Source: Amphritea sp. 1_MG-2023
Lineage (GTDB): Bacteria > Pseudomonadota > Gammaproteobacteria > Pseudomonadales > Balneatricaceae
DNA length: 64,000 nt
Assembly: GCF_030547545.1 (NCBI RefSeq)
Contig: NZ_JAUOQE010000005.1
Coordinates: 1 to 64,000, forward strand
Direction: 5' to 3'
The notes under the pieces were generated by a model. The model was given only the letters and a program-made list of their open reading frames with translations, ran no database searches and was not told the origin of the DNA. The translations under genes and the position numbers were made by a program. How positions within the stretch are numbered: the first letter of the stretch is position 1; each line of letters begins with the position of its first letter. Of the stretch, positions 9,199-19,087 are shown in pieces.

Positions 9199-11880
9199 CT
9201 AGCTGTATTCATCGAGTTGCTGGCAGATGGCCTGCTGTAATTTGATGCAGATATCGGGGTCGCTGATAGGTTGGCCGTGATGATCAGAGATAAAGAAGAA
9301 ATCCTCTACCCGTTCACCAATACTGGCGATCTTGGCTTTACGCACTGAAATATCAAAATCAACGAAAATACCACCTAAGCGGGCTAGTAGCCCGGGGCGA
9401 TCCGGTGAAATGATCTCAATGGTCGTCAGTTGAGTGGCCGGATCGGTACTCATGTTGACCTGAGTTGGATAAGCAAACAATTTCATCTGTCGGGGAATTC
9501 GACGCTGAATAATAGCGGGATAATCATCGGGATCATCCAGCTCTTCTACCAGATGATGACGAATCTGATCTAGGAAGGCATCGTCATCGGGAAGCGGCTC
9601 ATTGTCTTCGGTCAAGACGGTGTAGGTGTTCAGCGCCTGATTGTTATCCGCCACCATGATGCGAGCATCTTGGATGTTAAGCTTGAGTTGATCGAGGGCT
9701 GAGGCCGCCGCCGCAAAGAGGCTGGGCAGATCGGGCATATAGATGAATATCTCAGTGGCGCCCTCGAATGCTCGGTAAGAGGTTTTACGGATCATCACCA
9801 ATGGCTCATCGGAGTCTCCATGTTCGAGTATAGCTTGAGTCTGCCAGGCGATATGTTGAGGTTGTTCTCGGAGGAAGTAATCATCGCCGAGTAGCTTCCA
9901 AAACTCCAGTACGTCTTCTTCGTCGAAGCCTTTGCGTTGCATAATCGCCAGCGATTCATTCTGAATCTGCTCGACACGATCATCTTTGTTGACCGGGTTT
10001 TCTAAGCCACGCCGCAGGGCGCGTTTAGTTTCGGTGTATAACTGACGCATCAGCGTAGCTCGCCAGCTATTCCAGAGGCTGTGATTGGTGGCATTGATAT
10101 CGGCCACCGTGAGGATATAGAGGTAATCCAGATGCACAATGTCTCTGACTTGTTTGGCGAAATGCAGAATAACATCCGGATCAGAGATATCTTTGCGTTG
10201 CGCTGTCATCGACATCAATAGGTGATTGCGTACCAACCATTGTACTAAGTGAGTGTCCCATTTACCCAAGTGATGGCGTAGGCAGAAAGCAATGGCATCT
10301 TCAGCTCCTAGTTCCGAATGATCACCGCCGCGACCTTTAGCGATATCGTGGTAGAGACCCGCAATATAGATCAATTCCAGCTTGGGAAGTTGATTGATAA
10401 TACGATAAGCGATGGGGAATTTTTCGCGCTGATCTTGATGGCGGAACTTACGAACCTTCTGAATGACTTTGAGCGTATGAGCATCAACGGTGTAAATATG
10501 AAACAGATCGTGCTGCATCTGACCGATAATTTGACCAAACTCTGGCAGGTATAGCCCGAGGATACCGAAACGGTTCATACGCTTTAATTCAGTGGAGACG
10601 CCCTTATCCTGACGCAGTAACTCCATAAACAGCGAGGTGTTGCGAATATCGCTGCGAAACTCATCATCGATACGGTGACGATTGTTTCTGATCAAACGAA
10701 TGGTGGATGCGCGAACACCTTTTACCTCGGGATGTTGCGCAAGCAGGACGAACATCTCTAGCATGGCAAAGGGGTGATGCTCAAAAACGCTATCATAGGC
10801 CACTCGGATAAAGCCGTTGTGCAGATTGAAGCGGTTATTGAGAGGTTCAATCACCTGTTCCTCTTCATGACGCAGAATTACTTCATCAAAATATTGCAGC
10901 AGCATGCCGTTGAATTCTGACATCGCTTTGGCCACGAGGTAATACTTATTCATAAACTGTTCAACGGCCAAGGCGCCGCTTTGATCGGTATAACCGAATA
11001 GTTCAGCGAGGCTACGTTGATGATCAAACAGGAGGCGATCTTCGCGCCGCTGACACAGCATGTGCAGACCGTAGCGTACCGTCCAAAGGTAGAGTTCACC
11101 TTTGTTGAGGGTGTCGAGTTCTTGTTCGGTGAGAAAACCGTGATCGACAAGATCGCGAATGTAGGTGGCACCGAAGTGACGTTTTGCAACCCAGCCAATG
11201 GTCTGCATATCCCGAAGCCCTCCGGGGGAGTTTTTCAGATTAGGCTCAAGGTTGTACTCGGTATCATTAGTTTTATCGTGGCGACCGTTTTGTTCGTTCA
11301 CTTTCGCGAGGAAAAACTCTTTATCGGTCCAAGCGCCTTCCGACGTGACGCGCAGGTACATCTGAATATGTAGGTCTTCGTTGCCAATCAGAGGGCGGGA
11401 CTCGATTAGGTTGGTGGCGATAGTGATATCATTTTGCGCTTCATCATAGCACTCATCAACCGTGCGCACGCTAGAGCCGACATCGAGATTAATATCCCAC
11501 AAGAGTGTGAGGAAACGGCTAATGCTGTCTTGTACCTCGGCATCGGTGATGTTATCTAGGAGGATAAGAATATCAACATCGGAGCGAGGATGAAGTTCGC
11601 CTCGGCCATAGCCGCCCACCGCGATTAGGCAAAAATGCTGATGGCTGGGCCAATCAAACAGATTCCATGCTTGCAGTAACAGTTGATCCAGCAGCCAAGC
11701 GCGACCGTAGATCAGCTTGCGAATATCCTCGCCGGCCCGAAAGCGAGCGTCCATGGTTTCTTGGGCGGCCTTGAGGGTCTTTTTAAAGACCGGTATCGGT
11801 GAGGTTGACTCCGCCAAAGCGGCCGAAAAGTCACTGGCTGAAAAGAGCGTTTCGTCAGCGGCAAAAGCGGTGTGCGACAT
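9199..11880 (-). CDS. glnD: Bifunctional PII uridylyltransferase/uridylyl-removing enzyme
   Basis: GlnD senses glutamine and uridylylates or deuridylylates PII, controlling nitrogen assimilation. The 893-residue product shows all four domains in order: nucleotidyltransferase (GGYGRGELHPRSDVD at residues 89-103), the linker, an HD hydrolase domain (HTLKVI; GLYHDIAKGRGGDHSE), and two C-terminal ACT domains (FAAAASALDQLKLNIQDARI; SPDRPGLLARLGGIF). It lies directly downstream of map with a 23-base gap, the order known from Pseudomonas and E. coli. Confidence 0.97.
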   Translation of the reverse strand: MSHTAFAADETLFSASDFSAALAESTSPIPVFKKTLKAAQETMDARFRAGEDIRKLIYGRAWLLDQLLLQAWNLFDWPSHQHFCLIAVGGYGRGELHPRSDVDILILLDNITDAEVQDSISRFLTLLWDINLDVGSSVRTVDECYDEAQNDITIATNLIESRPLIGNEDLHIQMYLRVTSEGAWTDKEFFLAKVNEQNGRHDKTNDTEYNLEPNLKNSPGGLRDMQTIGWVAKRHFGATYIRDLVDHGFLTEQELDTLNKGELYLWTVRYGLHMLCQRREDRLLFDHQRSLAELFGYTDQSGALAVEQFMNKYYLVAKAMSEFNGMLLQYFDEVILRHEEEQVIEPLNNRFNLHNGFIRVAYDSVFEHHPFAMLEMFVLLAQHPEVKGVRASTIRLIRNNRHRIDDEFRSDIRNTSLFMELLRQDKGVSTELKRMNRFGILGLYLPEFGQIIGQMQHDLFHIYTVDAHTLKVIQKVRKFRHQDQREKFPIAYRIINQLPKLELIYIAGLYHDIAKGRGGDHSELGAEDAIAFCLRHHLGKWDTHLVQWLVRNHLLMSMTAQRKDISDPDVILHFAKQVRDIVHLDYLYILTVADINATNHSLWNSWRATLMRQLYTETKRALRRGLENPVNKDDRVEQIQNESLAIMQRKGFDEEDVLEFWKLLGDDYFLREQPQHIAWQTQAILEHGDSDEPLVMIRKTSYRAFEGATEIFIYMPDLPSLFAAAASALDQLKLNIQDARIMVADNNQALNTYTVLTEDNEPLPDDDAFLDQIRHHLVEELDDPDDYPAIIQRRIPRQMKLFAYPTQVNMSTDPATQLTTIEIISPDRPGLLARLGGIFVDFDISVRKAKIASIGERVEDFFFISDHHGQPISDPDICIKLQQAICQQLDEYS

Positions 11881-11903
11881 GAATTTTTCCGTCAGTGATG
11901 AGG

Positions 11904-12674
11904 TTAGAAGGTTTCGTCGTTGCGTTTAGTGAGGGCTTCGAAACCGTCGGCGGTTACCAATAGCGTGTGTTCCCATTGAGCCGAAAGACGTTTGTCCACG
12001 GTTTCGACTGTCCAGCCGTCTCTTTTTAAAGTTTTGACGTGTCGCTTGCCGGCATTGATCATGGGTTCAATGGTAAAGCACATGCCTTCTTGCAGCTCGA
12101 CACCGGTGCCGGGCTTGCCGTAGTGGACGACCTGAGGGTCTTCATGGAAGCCTTTGCCAATGCCATGACCGCAATACTCGCGGACGACAGAGTAATGATT
12201 GGCTTCGGCATATTGTTGGATTACATGGCCAATATCACCTAAGTGTGCACCGGGTTTGACCAGCGCCATACCTTTATAGAGGCATTCGAGAGTGATTTCG
12301 CAGAGGCGTTGAGCGTGTGGGGCAACGTTGCCAACGTAAAACATTTTGCTGGTATCGCCATGATAACCATTTTTGATAACGGTGATATCAAGGTTGACAA
12401 TATCGCCGTTTTTGAGGGGTTTGTCATTTGGAATGCCGTGACACACAACATAGTTAACCGAGGTGCAGATTGATTTAGGAAAACCATGATAGTTGAGCGG
12501 TGCGGGGATGACGTCCTGCTCATTCACCATATAGTCATGACAGATCTTGTTGAGCTCTTCGGTGGTGACGCCCGGCTTGACGAAGGGTTCGATCATTTCG
12601 AGTACTTCCGCGGCCAGACGGCCTGCGATGCGCATTTTTTCGATTTCTTCCGGCGTTTTGATAGTGATGCTCAT
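11904..12674 (-). CDS. map: Methionine aminopeptidase, type I
   Basis: Removes the initiator methionine from nascent proteins. The ATG at 12674 gives a 256-residue protein beginning MSITIKTPEEIEKMRIAG, the classic type I start. The open frame reaches 70 codons further upstream, but that part is not family-like. The dinuclear metal ligands are visible in NLDITVIKNGYHGDTSK (two Asp), GHGIGKGFHE (His), FTIEPMI (Glu) and QWEHTLL (Glu). It diverges from rpsB, the conserved arrangement. Confidence 0.96.
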   Translation of the reverse strand: MSITIKTPEEIEKMRIAGRLAAEVLEMIEPFVKPGVTTEELNKICHDYMVNEQDVIPAPLNYHGFPKSICTSVNYVVCHGIPNDKPLKNGDIVNLDITVIKNGYHGDTSKMFYVGNVAPHAQRLCEITLECLYKGMALVKPGAHLGDIGHVIQQYAEANHYSVVREYCGHGIGKGFHEDPQVVHYGKPGTGVELQEGMCFTIEPMINAGKRHVKTLKRDGWTVETVDKRLSAQWEHTLLVTADGFEALTKRNDETF

Positions 12675-12804
12675 ATAAACCCTTAAAATATGTAAGCCTT
12701 TGTGGGCGTAGAATATAGTCATGGAGACGATTGTCAGTGCCGTGATTGTAGCGAATTTAGCGCCTAAGAACAAAAGGCCGCGGCAAATAGATTGTAAATC
12801 GTGC

Positions 12805-12833
12805 TTCAAAAAGAGCTTTAAATATGGTATAAA
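12805..12833 (+). promoter_or_regulatory. Promoter of the rpsB-tsf operon
   Basis: TTCAAA at 12805-12810, a 17-base spacer and TATAAA at 12828-12833, with an extended -10 TG at 12825-12826. The sequence just after it is GC-rich (GTCGCGC), as expected for a growth-rate/ppGpp-controlled ribosomal promoter. Confidence 0.55.
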
Positions 12834-12839
12834 GTCGCG

Positions 12840-12969
12840 CTCGAAATCGGTATCGAAAGATACGGGTTTCATAAATCCACACATGTTACCGACACATCTC
12901 CTTGGGTGCCGCTTGCGGTTGGGAGTTGGGGTGCATGGACGTCTAACCCTAAACTTTTAGGAAAGTATA
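12840..12969 (+). promoter_or_regulatory. Leader of rpsB, possible S2 autoregulatory site
   Basis: About 130 bases separate the likely transcription start from the rpsB ATG. They contain a G-rich stretch near 12902-12935 that could fold, then a Shine-Dalgarno-like TTTTAGGAAAG just before the ATG. In E. coli and other gammaproteobacteria, S2 represses rpsB-tsf through a structured leader. I infer that role by position only; the fold was not computed. Confidence 0.35.
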
Positions 12970-13713
12970 ATGGCAAAAGTTACAATGCGTGACCTGCTGA
13001 AAGCAGGTGTTCACTTCGGTCACCAGACCCGTTACTGGAATCCGAAAATGGGTAAATACATTTTCGGTGCTCGTAACAAAATTCATATCATCAACCTAGA
13101 ACACACTCTGCCAGCACTCAACGGTGCGCTAGATGTGGTTAAAGGTATGGCTGGCAACAAGAACAAGATCTTGTTTGTCGGTACTAAGCGTGCTGCTAGC
13201 AAGACCATCAAAGAAGAAGCGTCTCGCGCAAATATGCCGTACGTTAATCACCGTTGGTTGGGTGGTATGTTGACGAACTACAAGACAATTCGTCAGTCTA
13301 TCCGCCGTTACCGTGATCTGGAATCACAGAGCCAAGATGGTACGTTCGCTCAGTTGACTAAGAAAGAAGCGTTGATGCGTCAGCGTGAGATGGAAAAACT
13401 GGAACTGTCTATTGGTGGTATCAAGGATATGGGCGGCCTGCCGGACGCGCTGTTCGTTGTTGACGTTGATCATGAACGTATCGCTATCAACGAAGCTAAC
13501 AAGCTGGGTATCCCTGTTATCGGTATCGTTGATACTAACAGCAACCCAGATGGTGTTGATTACGTTATCCCTGGTAACGATGATGCGCTACGCGCTATTC
13601 AGATCTATGTTAAGGCCGTTGCTGATGCATGTTCTGAGGGTTCTGAAGTTGAAGCTGGTGAGAAGAGCGAATTCGTTGAAGTTGAAAACAACGACGAAGC
13701 TGCTGCTGAGTAA
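12970..13713 (+). CDS. rpsB: 30S ribosomal protein S2
   Basis: A 247-residue S2 with the standard N-terminus ([22 protein letters not shown]), the [11 protein letters not shown] core and an acidic C-terminal tail. First gene of the rpsB-tsf operon; a terminator-like hairpin separates it from tsf and probably sets their ratio. Confidence 0.98.
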   Translation: MAKVTMRDLLKAGVHFGHQTRYWNPKMGKYIFGARNKIHIINLEHTLPALNGALDVVKGMAGNKNKILFVGTKRAASKTIKEEASRANMPYVNHRWLGGMLTNYKTIRQSIRRYRDLESQSQDGTFAQLTKKEALMRQREMEKLELSIGGIKDMGGLPDALFVVDVDHERIAINEANKLGIPVIGIVDTNSNPDGVDYVIPGNDDALRAIQIYVKAVADACSEGSEVEAGEKSEFVEVENNDEAAAE

Positions 13714-13756
13714 TCAGACTGTCAAGCGGTTTGGATAGACTGTTCAAACACGCGGG

Positions 13757-13785
13757 AGGGGGAGCTGAGTTGCTCCCCTTTTTTT
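13757..13785 (+). terminator. Intercistronic terminator/attenuator between rpsB and tsf
   Basis: A GGGGAGC/GCTCCCC stem (13759-13765 with 13772-13778) is followed by seven T residues. Its position suggests partial termination before tsf. Confidence 0.85.
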
Positions 13786-13823
13786 GAATTTGAATTAATA
13801 GATTGTTGATGGGGTAAAACCAA

Positions 13824-14684
13824 ATGGCAAACTTCTCCGCTAAGCAGGTAAAAGAGCTGCGCGATCGTACCGGTCTCGGCATGATGGAGTGTAAGAAAGC
13901 GCTGGCAGCTGCTGATGGCGATGTAGACAAGGCGATTGAAGAGCTGCGTAAAGCATCAGGCATGAAGGCGGCTAAGAAAGCCGGTCGTACTGCTGCTGAA
14001 GGTATTGTTGTCGCTAAAGTGGCTGATGATAATAGCTATGCTGTTGCTGTCGAGATTAACTCTGAAACCGACTTTGCTGCGCGTGATGCAAACTTTACAG
14101 TGTTTGCTAACACTGTGCTGGAAAAAGCGTTTGCTGATAAGCAAACTGATGTCGCAGCGCTGATGGCCGGTGAGCTGACTGAAGTGCGTGATGCGCTGGT
14201 ACAAAAGATCGGTGAAAATATTAGCGTGCGTCGCATTTTACTGGTTGAAGGCGAAACGGTTGCTGCATACGTGCACGGTACTGGCACGCTGGCGGCTATC
14301 GTTGCTCTGACGGGCGGTGATGCTGAGTTGGCAAAAGACGTAGCAATGCATGTTACTGCGGTTAACCCACAAGTGGTTAGCAAAGATGATATGCCTGCTG
14401 ATGTTGTAGCTAAAGAGAAAGAGATTATTCTGGCTCAGCCTGATATGGCCAGTAAGCCTGCTGAAATCGCAGAAAAAATGGTGGTTGGTCGTATCAACAA
14501 ATTCTTGGCTGAAAATAGCCTGGTTGAACAGCCATTTGTTAAAAACCCAGATGTTAAAGTGGGTCAGTTGGTTAAAGATGCTGGCGCTTCTGTTGCCTCT
14601 TTCGTTCGCGTTGAAGTGGGTGAAGGTATTGAAGTCGAGCATAAAGACTTCGCAGCTGAAGTTGCAGAGCAACTGAAGGGTTAA
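13824..14684 (+). CDS. tsf: Elongation factor Ts
   Basis: EF-Ts, the guanine nucleotide exchange factor for EF-Tu. The 286-residue product opens with the UBA-like domain ([19 protein letters not shown]) and has the core [10 protein letters not shown] segment that contacts EF-Tu. Second gene of the rpsB operon, followed by a strong terminator. Confidence 0.98.
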   Translation: MANFSAKQVKELRDRTGLGMMECKKALAAADGDVDKAIEELRKASGMKAAKKAGRTAAEGIVVAKVADDNSYAVAVEINSETDFAARDANFTVFANTVLEKAFADKQTDVAALMAGELTEVRDALVQKIGENISVRRILLVEGETVAAYVHGTGTLAAIVALTGGDAELAKDVAMHVTAVNPQVVSKDDMPADVVAKEKEIILAQPDMASKPAEIAEKMVVGRINKFLAENSLVEQPFVKNPDVKVGQLVKDAGASVASFVRVEVGEGIEVEHKDFAAEVAEQLKG

Positions 14685-14700
14685 AAACTAACCCTGCGAA

Positions 14701-14738
14701 GATTGCGTGCCCGTTCTGGGTGCGCAATCTGTTTTTTT
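14701..14738 (+). terminator. Terminator after tsf
   Basis: GATTGCG pairs with CGCAATC, with an inner CCC/GGG pairing, and seven T residues follow. It separates the rpsB-tsf unit from pyrH-frr. Confidence 0.88.
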
Positions 14739-14782
14739 CTTGTTACACTGGTGCGAACTCAGATTGGGTGGAGACGATACCG

Positions 14783-15541
14783 ATGCCTGCCTCAAATAAG
14801 CATTCCAAATACAAACGTATACTTCTTAAGTTAAGTGGCGAAGCCCTGATGGGCGAAGGGAATTTCGGGATTGACCCTAAAGTACTGAACCGTATGGCGC
14901 TCGAAATCGGTCAGTTGGTGGGGATAGGTGTTCAAATAGGCATGGTTATTGGTGGTGGTAACCTTTTCCGTGGTGCAGCCTTGAGCGCAGCGGGCCTTGA
15001 CCGGGTAACCGGTGACCATATGGGGATGCTGGCGACCGTCATGAACGCATTGGCGATGCGCGATGCCCTGGAACGTTGTAATATTGCGACTCGCGTGATG
15101 TCGGCGATACCGATGCGCGGTGTGGTCGATGATTATGATCGCCGTAATGCGGTCCGTTACCTAAATCAAGGTGATGTTGTTATTTTTTCTGCGGGTACCG
15201 GTAACCCGTTTTTTACTACGGATTCAGCTGCGTGTTTGCGGGGTATCGAGATCGATGCCGATGTAGTAATTAAAGCCACCAAAGTTGATGGTGTGTATAC
15301 CGCAGATCCGATGAAAGACCCTACTGCCAAGCGTTATATGCATCTGACATTTGATGAAGCGCTGGATAAGCAGTTGGGTGTGATGGATTTGACTGCAATT
15401 TGCTTGGCCCGCGACCATGATATGCCGGTTAGGGTTTTCAATATGAACAAACCAGGTGCGCTTGCCAATCTGATCGTTGGTAGCGACGAAGGAACCGTCA
15501 TTGATAATGATGCGACGGTAGGAGATATATATGCTGAATGA
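14783..15541 (+). CDS. pyrH: UMP kinase
   Basis: Bacterial hexameric UMP kinase, making UDP from UMP. The 252-residue product has [16 protein letters not shown] at the N-terminus, the GGGNLFRG loop and [12 protein letters not shown]. An ATG at 14783 with GGAG about ten bases upstream is preferred; the open frame extends further back into the terminator of tsf, which cannot be coding. The last 11 bases overlap frr. Confidence 0.97.
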   Translation: MPASNKHSKYKRILLKLSGEALMGEGNFGIDPKVLNRMALEIGQLVGIGVQIGMVIGGGNLFRGAALSAAGLDRVTGDHMGMLATVMNALAMRDALERCNIATRVMSAIPMRGVVDDYDRRNAVRYLNQGDVVIFSAGTGNPFFTTDSAACLRGIEIDADVVIKATKVDGVYTADPMKDPTAKRYMHLTFDEALDKQLGVMDLTAICLARDHDMPVRVFNMNKPGALANLIVGSDEGTVIDNDATVGDIYAE

Positions 15542-16088
15542 GATCGCTCAGGATGCCCAAGAGCGGATGGGTAAAAGCCTTGAAGCTTTGGCGACAAATC
15601 TAAGAAAGATTCGTACTGGCCGTGCCCACCCTAGTATTCTGGAAACGGTACATATTAGTTATTACGGTTCTGCTGTGCCATTAAGTCAAGTGGCCAATAT
15701 CAGTGTTGAAGATGGTCGTACGCTATCTATCTCCCCTTGGGAATCTAATCTAGTGCCAGATATTGAAAAGGCGATCATGAAGTCTGATCTGGGCTTGAAT
15801 CCGTCTACCGCCGGTGCTGTGATTCGCGTACCTATGCCTGCACTGACGGAAGAAACTCGTAAAGGGTATATCCGTCAAGCGCGTCACGAAGCGGAGAATG
15901 GTCGGGTATCTATTCGGAATATTCGTCGTGATGCTAACGGCGATATTAAAGATCTTTTGAAAGAAAAAGAGATTACCGAGGATGATGCGCGCCGTGGTGA
16001 AGATCAGATTCAAAAACTGACGGATAAGTTTATCGCTGATGTTGATCAGTTGCTGCAAGATAAAGAAGCAGACTTGATGGAAATTTGA
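15531..16088 (+). CDS. frr: Ribosome recycling factor
   Basis: RRF, which with EF-G splits post-termination ribosomes. The 185-residue length is typical. Recognisable segments are the [14 protein letters not shown] helix and the C-terminal long helices ([16 protein letters not shown]-like). The start codon lies inside the end of pyrH, with the ribosome-binding site GGAG in the pyrH coding region. Confidence 0.98.
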   Translation: MLNEIAQDAQERMGKSLEALATNLRKIRTGRAHPSILETVHISYYGSAVPLSQVANISVEDGRTLSISPWESNLVPDIEKAIMKSDLGLNPSTAGAVIRVPMPALTEETRKGYIRQARHEAENGRVSIRNIRRDANGDIKDLLKEKEITEDDARRGEDQIQKLTDKFIADVDQLLQDKEADLMEI

Positions 16089-16126
16089 TAGGGAATAGCC
16101 GGCAACGTCGATTGTCGGCAATTAAT

Positions 16127-16888
16127 ATGTCAGAAAGAATACAGCTCAGCTTGCCTTCGGGCAGATCTGTTCCTCGTCATATTGCCATCATTATGGATGG
16201 TAATAACCGATGGGCAAAAAAACATGGTAAGGGCAGTCTCGCAGGCCATCGGGCGGGCGTTGATAGCGTTCGTAGTGTGGTGCGTGGGTGTGCCGAGCTG
16301 GGCGTAGAAGTGTTGACGTTGTTTGCCTTCAGTAGTGAGAATTGGCAGCGACCACCCCTTGAGGTCAAAGGGTTGATGGAGCTGTTTGCGTTAGCGCTGG
16401 ATGGTGAAGTTAAAAAGCTACATAAGCATAATATTCGGTTACGAATTATTGGCGATAAAGGTGGTTTTAGTCGGACATTACAAAAGAAAATTGATAAGGC
16501 TGAGCAGCTAACGGCTGATAATACTGGGCTGCAGATCAATATCGCGGCCAATTATGGTGGTCGTTGGGATATTGTTCAGGCCGCGCAACGATTCGCTGAA
16601 GAATGTGTTGCCGGACGATTGACGCCTGATCAGCTGAATGCTGACTTACTCGGATCACTGGTTTGCTTAAATGATCAGCCTGCGCCAGATCTTTGTATTC
16701 GCACGGCGGGTGAGCAGCGCATCAGTAACTTTCTGATCTGGCAGATGGCTTACAGTGAATATTACTTTAGCGATCTATTATGGCCTGATTTCGATAAATA
16801 TGCGCTGCGCGAAGCGATTCAAAGTTATGCGACTCGTGAGCGCCGCTTTGGTAAAACCAGTGAACAGATAGAGGCTGAGAATGCTTAA
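16127..16888 (+). CDS. uppS: Undecaprenyl diphosphate synthase (cis-prenyltransferase)
   Basis: Condenses farnesyl diphosphate with isopentenyl diphosphate to make the C55 carrier for cell wall and LPS. The catalytic motif IMDGNNRWAK is near residue 30, with SSENW and RTAGEQRISNFLIWQ downstream. The ATG at 16127 gives 253 residues; an upstream in-frame TTG at 16085 overlaps frr and would add 14 residues. It overlaps cdsA by eight bases. It is the only isoprenoid enzyme in the window. Confidence 0.95.
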   Translation: MSERIQLSLPSGRSVPRHIAIIMDGNNRWAKKHGKGSLAGHRAGVDSVRSVVRGCAELGVEVLTLFAFSSENWQRPPLEVKGLMELFALALDGEVKKLHKHNIRLRIIGDKGGFSRTLQKKIDKAEQLTADNTGLQINIAANYGGRWDIVQAAQRFAEECVAGRLTPDQLNADLLGSLVCLNDQPAPDLCIRTAGEQRISNFLIWQMAYSEYYFSDLLWPDFDKYALREAIQSYATRERRFGKTSEQIEAENA

Positions 16889-17693
16889 AGAGAGAGTTTG
16901 GACGGCTGTCCTGTTAGCTCCGGTGGTTTTGGTGGGGCTGTTTCTCTCCAGTTTTGATGTGTTTAAATTGTTTGTTGCCGGTATTGTGTTATTAGGTGCG
17001 TGGGAATGGGCTAATCTTTCGGGGCTGATTCCGGCAACCGCCCGACTGGCTTACACGTCTTTGATTGCGGCATCCATTGCAGCGTTGAATTATTACTCCC
17101 CGAATGCTGCTTTTGCGGATTTTCTTTGGTTAACGGTCTTGTTCTGGCTCATGGCTACGGTCTGGGTTGTGCGTTATCCCGCGCTAACGGGATGGCAAAC
17201 TAAATGGCAGCGTGCACTCATCGGTCTGTTGGTGCTGACATCAACGTGGATGGCGTTGGTGAACTTGCAGCAGCAGCCAAAAGGTGATGTTTTGTTGTTG
17301 ATGTTGCTGCTGCTGGTCTGGGGAGCGGACATTGGTGCTTACTTTGCTGGTAAAACGTGGGGGCGAGCAAAGCTGGCTCCGCAGGTGAGTCCGGGTAAAA
17401 CGCGCGCCGGTTTATGGGGTGGATTGGCATCCTGTGCGATTATCTCGCTCTGTTTTATCGTCTATCTTGAACTAGATTTGCTTACCGGAGTCTACTTGTT
17501 GCTGATCGGAATGCTGGCTGGGTTAGCGTCGGTGTTGGGTGATCTGTTTGAGAGTATGTTAAAGCGTCATCGTGGTATCAAAGATAGTAGTCGTTTGTTG
17601 CCTGGACATGGTGGGATTTTGGATAGAATTGATAGTATTACCTCTGCCGCACCGGTTTTTGTGCTCTGTATGCACCTCTTATCGATTCGTTAA
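16881..17693 (+). CDS. cdsA: Phosphatidate cytidylyltransferase
   Basis: Integral membrane enzyme making CDP-diacylglycerol from phosphatidate and CTP. The 270-residue protein has about eight hydrophobic segments and the family signature near the C-terminus (GDLFESMLKRHRGIKDSSRL then PGHGGILDRIDS). Translationally coupled to uppS. The next gene, rseP, follows after only 12 bases, without the dxr gene that usually lies here. Confidence 0.96.
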   Translation: MLKERVWTAVLLAPVVLVGLFLSSFDVFKLFVAGIVLLGAWEWANLSGLIPATARLAYTSLIAASIAALNYYSPNAAFADFLWLTVLFWLMATVWVVRYPALTGWQTKWQRALIGLLVLTSTWMALVNLQQQPKGDVLLLMLLLLVWGADIGAYFAGKTWGRAKLAPQVSPGKTRAGLWGGLASCAIISLCFIVYLELDLLTGVYLLLIGMLAGLASVLGDLFESMLKRHRGIKDSSRLLPGHGGILDRIDSITSAAPVFVLCMHLLSIR

Positions 17694-17705
17694 CGCTGGG
17701 AAATA

Positions 17706-19058
17706 ATGGATATACTGAATACCGTCGTTGCACTGATTGTTACCCTAGGCATCTTGGTAACCATTCATGAATATGGTCATTTTTGGGTGGCTCGGCGTTG
17801 TGGCGTCAAAGTGTTACGCTTCTCGGTCGGTTTTGGTAAGCCTCTGGTGCGCTGGCGTGACCGACGGGATACCGAATATGTTATTGCCATGATCCCGCTA
17901 GGCGGTTATGTCTCTATGCTGGATGAGCGGGAAGGGAGAGTCGAACCCGAACTGCTGGATCAGGCCTTTAATCGCAAGCCTGTGTTACAGCGTATCGCTA
18001 TTGTGGCCGCAGGGCCGATCGTGAATCTTATTTTTGCCGTGCTTGTGTATTGGGCGATGTTTGTCTCGGGCGTGGAAAAAGTTGTGCCGGTGATTGGTAG
18101 TGTTGTACCGCAGAGTATTGCTGAACAAGCAGGATTGTCCGCGGGTGTGGAGATTGTCTCCGTGGCGGGGAGAGCGACTCAGTCATGGGATGATGTGAAC
18201 ATGGCGCTGGTGACCTATCTTGGGGAATCAGCGGTGGTTCCTCTGACAGTACGGCAAGGGCTAACGGGTGCACCGCGGGAATATCGCCTAGATTTGAGTG
18301 GCTGGGATTTTGATCCTGAAACGCAAAGCCCCTTAGCCGCCTTGGGTGTCAAACCATTTCGGCCGGTTTATCCCGCCGAGATTGGGCAGTTAGTGTCAGA
18401 GGGGGCTGCGAGTAAGGCCGGCTTGTTGGTGGGCGATAAGGTGACCTCGATTGATGCCGCGCCGGTTTCCGAGTGGCTGCAGTTGGTGACCATTGTGCGG
18501 CAGCATCCAGGACAGACATTGCAGTTGGGCGTTGAGCGCAATGGTCAGTTGTTGTCATTAAAAATCACACCGGATGAAAAGCAGGATCAACAAGGCGTTA
18601 TTGGTTATATCGGTGCGGGTGTTGCCGCGGTTGAGTGGCCACCAGAAATGTTACGGCAGGTGCGTTATGGCGTGCTTGACTCGGTTACTCATGCGGCGTC
18701 AAAAACCTGGCAGATGATGAGCCTAACGCTTGATTCTATTTGGAAAATGCTCAAAGGCATCTTGTCAGTAAAAAACTTGAGTGGGCCGATAACCATTGCT
18801 AAAGTGGCGGGCGCTTCAGCCGCTTCGGGAGTCGAGGCCTTTGCCGGATTCTTAGCTTATTTGAGTATTAGTCTCGGTATTCTTAACCTTCTGCCTATTC
18901 CCATGTTGGATGGCGGTCATCTGCTGTATTATGCAGTTGAGCTGTTACGTGGTCGGCCGGTATCTGAAAAGGTGCAGATGATCGGCTTAAGGCTTGGAAT
19001 GGCAATTTTGTTTTCGCTTATGGGCGTCGCTATTTTTAATGATCTAATGCGACTTTAA
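17706..19058 (+). CDS. rseP: Site-2 intramembrane metalloprotease RseP
   Basis: Cleaves anti-sigma factor RseA and signal peptide remnants in the inner membrane. The 450-residue product has the zinc motif HEYGH at about residue 22, two PDZ domains in the middle (SIAEQAGLSAG; GAASKAGLLVGDKV) and the LDG motif in PMLDGGHLL near the C-terminus. It lies between cdsA and bamA, its conserved place. Confidence 0.97.
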   Translation: MDILNTVVALIVTLGILVTIHEYGHFWVARRCGVKVLRFSVGFGKPLVRWRDRRDTEYVIAMIPLGGYVSMLDEREGRVEPELLDQAFNRKPVLQRIAIVAAGPIVNLIFAVLVYWAMFVSGVEKVVPVIGSVVPQSIAEQAGLSAGVEIVSVAGRATQSWDDVNMALVTYLGESAVVPLTVRQGLTGAPREYRLDLSGWDFDPETQSPLAALGVKPFRPVYPAEIGQLVSEGAASKAGLLVGDKVTSIDAAPVSEWLQLVTIVRQHPGQTLQLGVERNGQLLSLKITPDEKQDQQGVIGYIGAGVAAVEWPPEMLRQVRYGVLDSVTHAASKTWQMMSLTLDSIWKMLKGILSVKNLSGPITIAKVAGASAASGVEAFAGFLAYLSISLGILNLLPIPMLDGGHLLYYAVELLRGRPVSEKVQMIGLRLGMAILFSLMGVAIFNDLMRL

Positions 19059-19087
19059 ATTATCAATTTTAATATAAGAACCAGTTC

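Noticed and set aside
12675-12969. Riboswitch or small RNA in the map-rpsB gap
   Set aside because: Apart from the promoter and a G-rich leader there is no pattern matching a known riboswitch.
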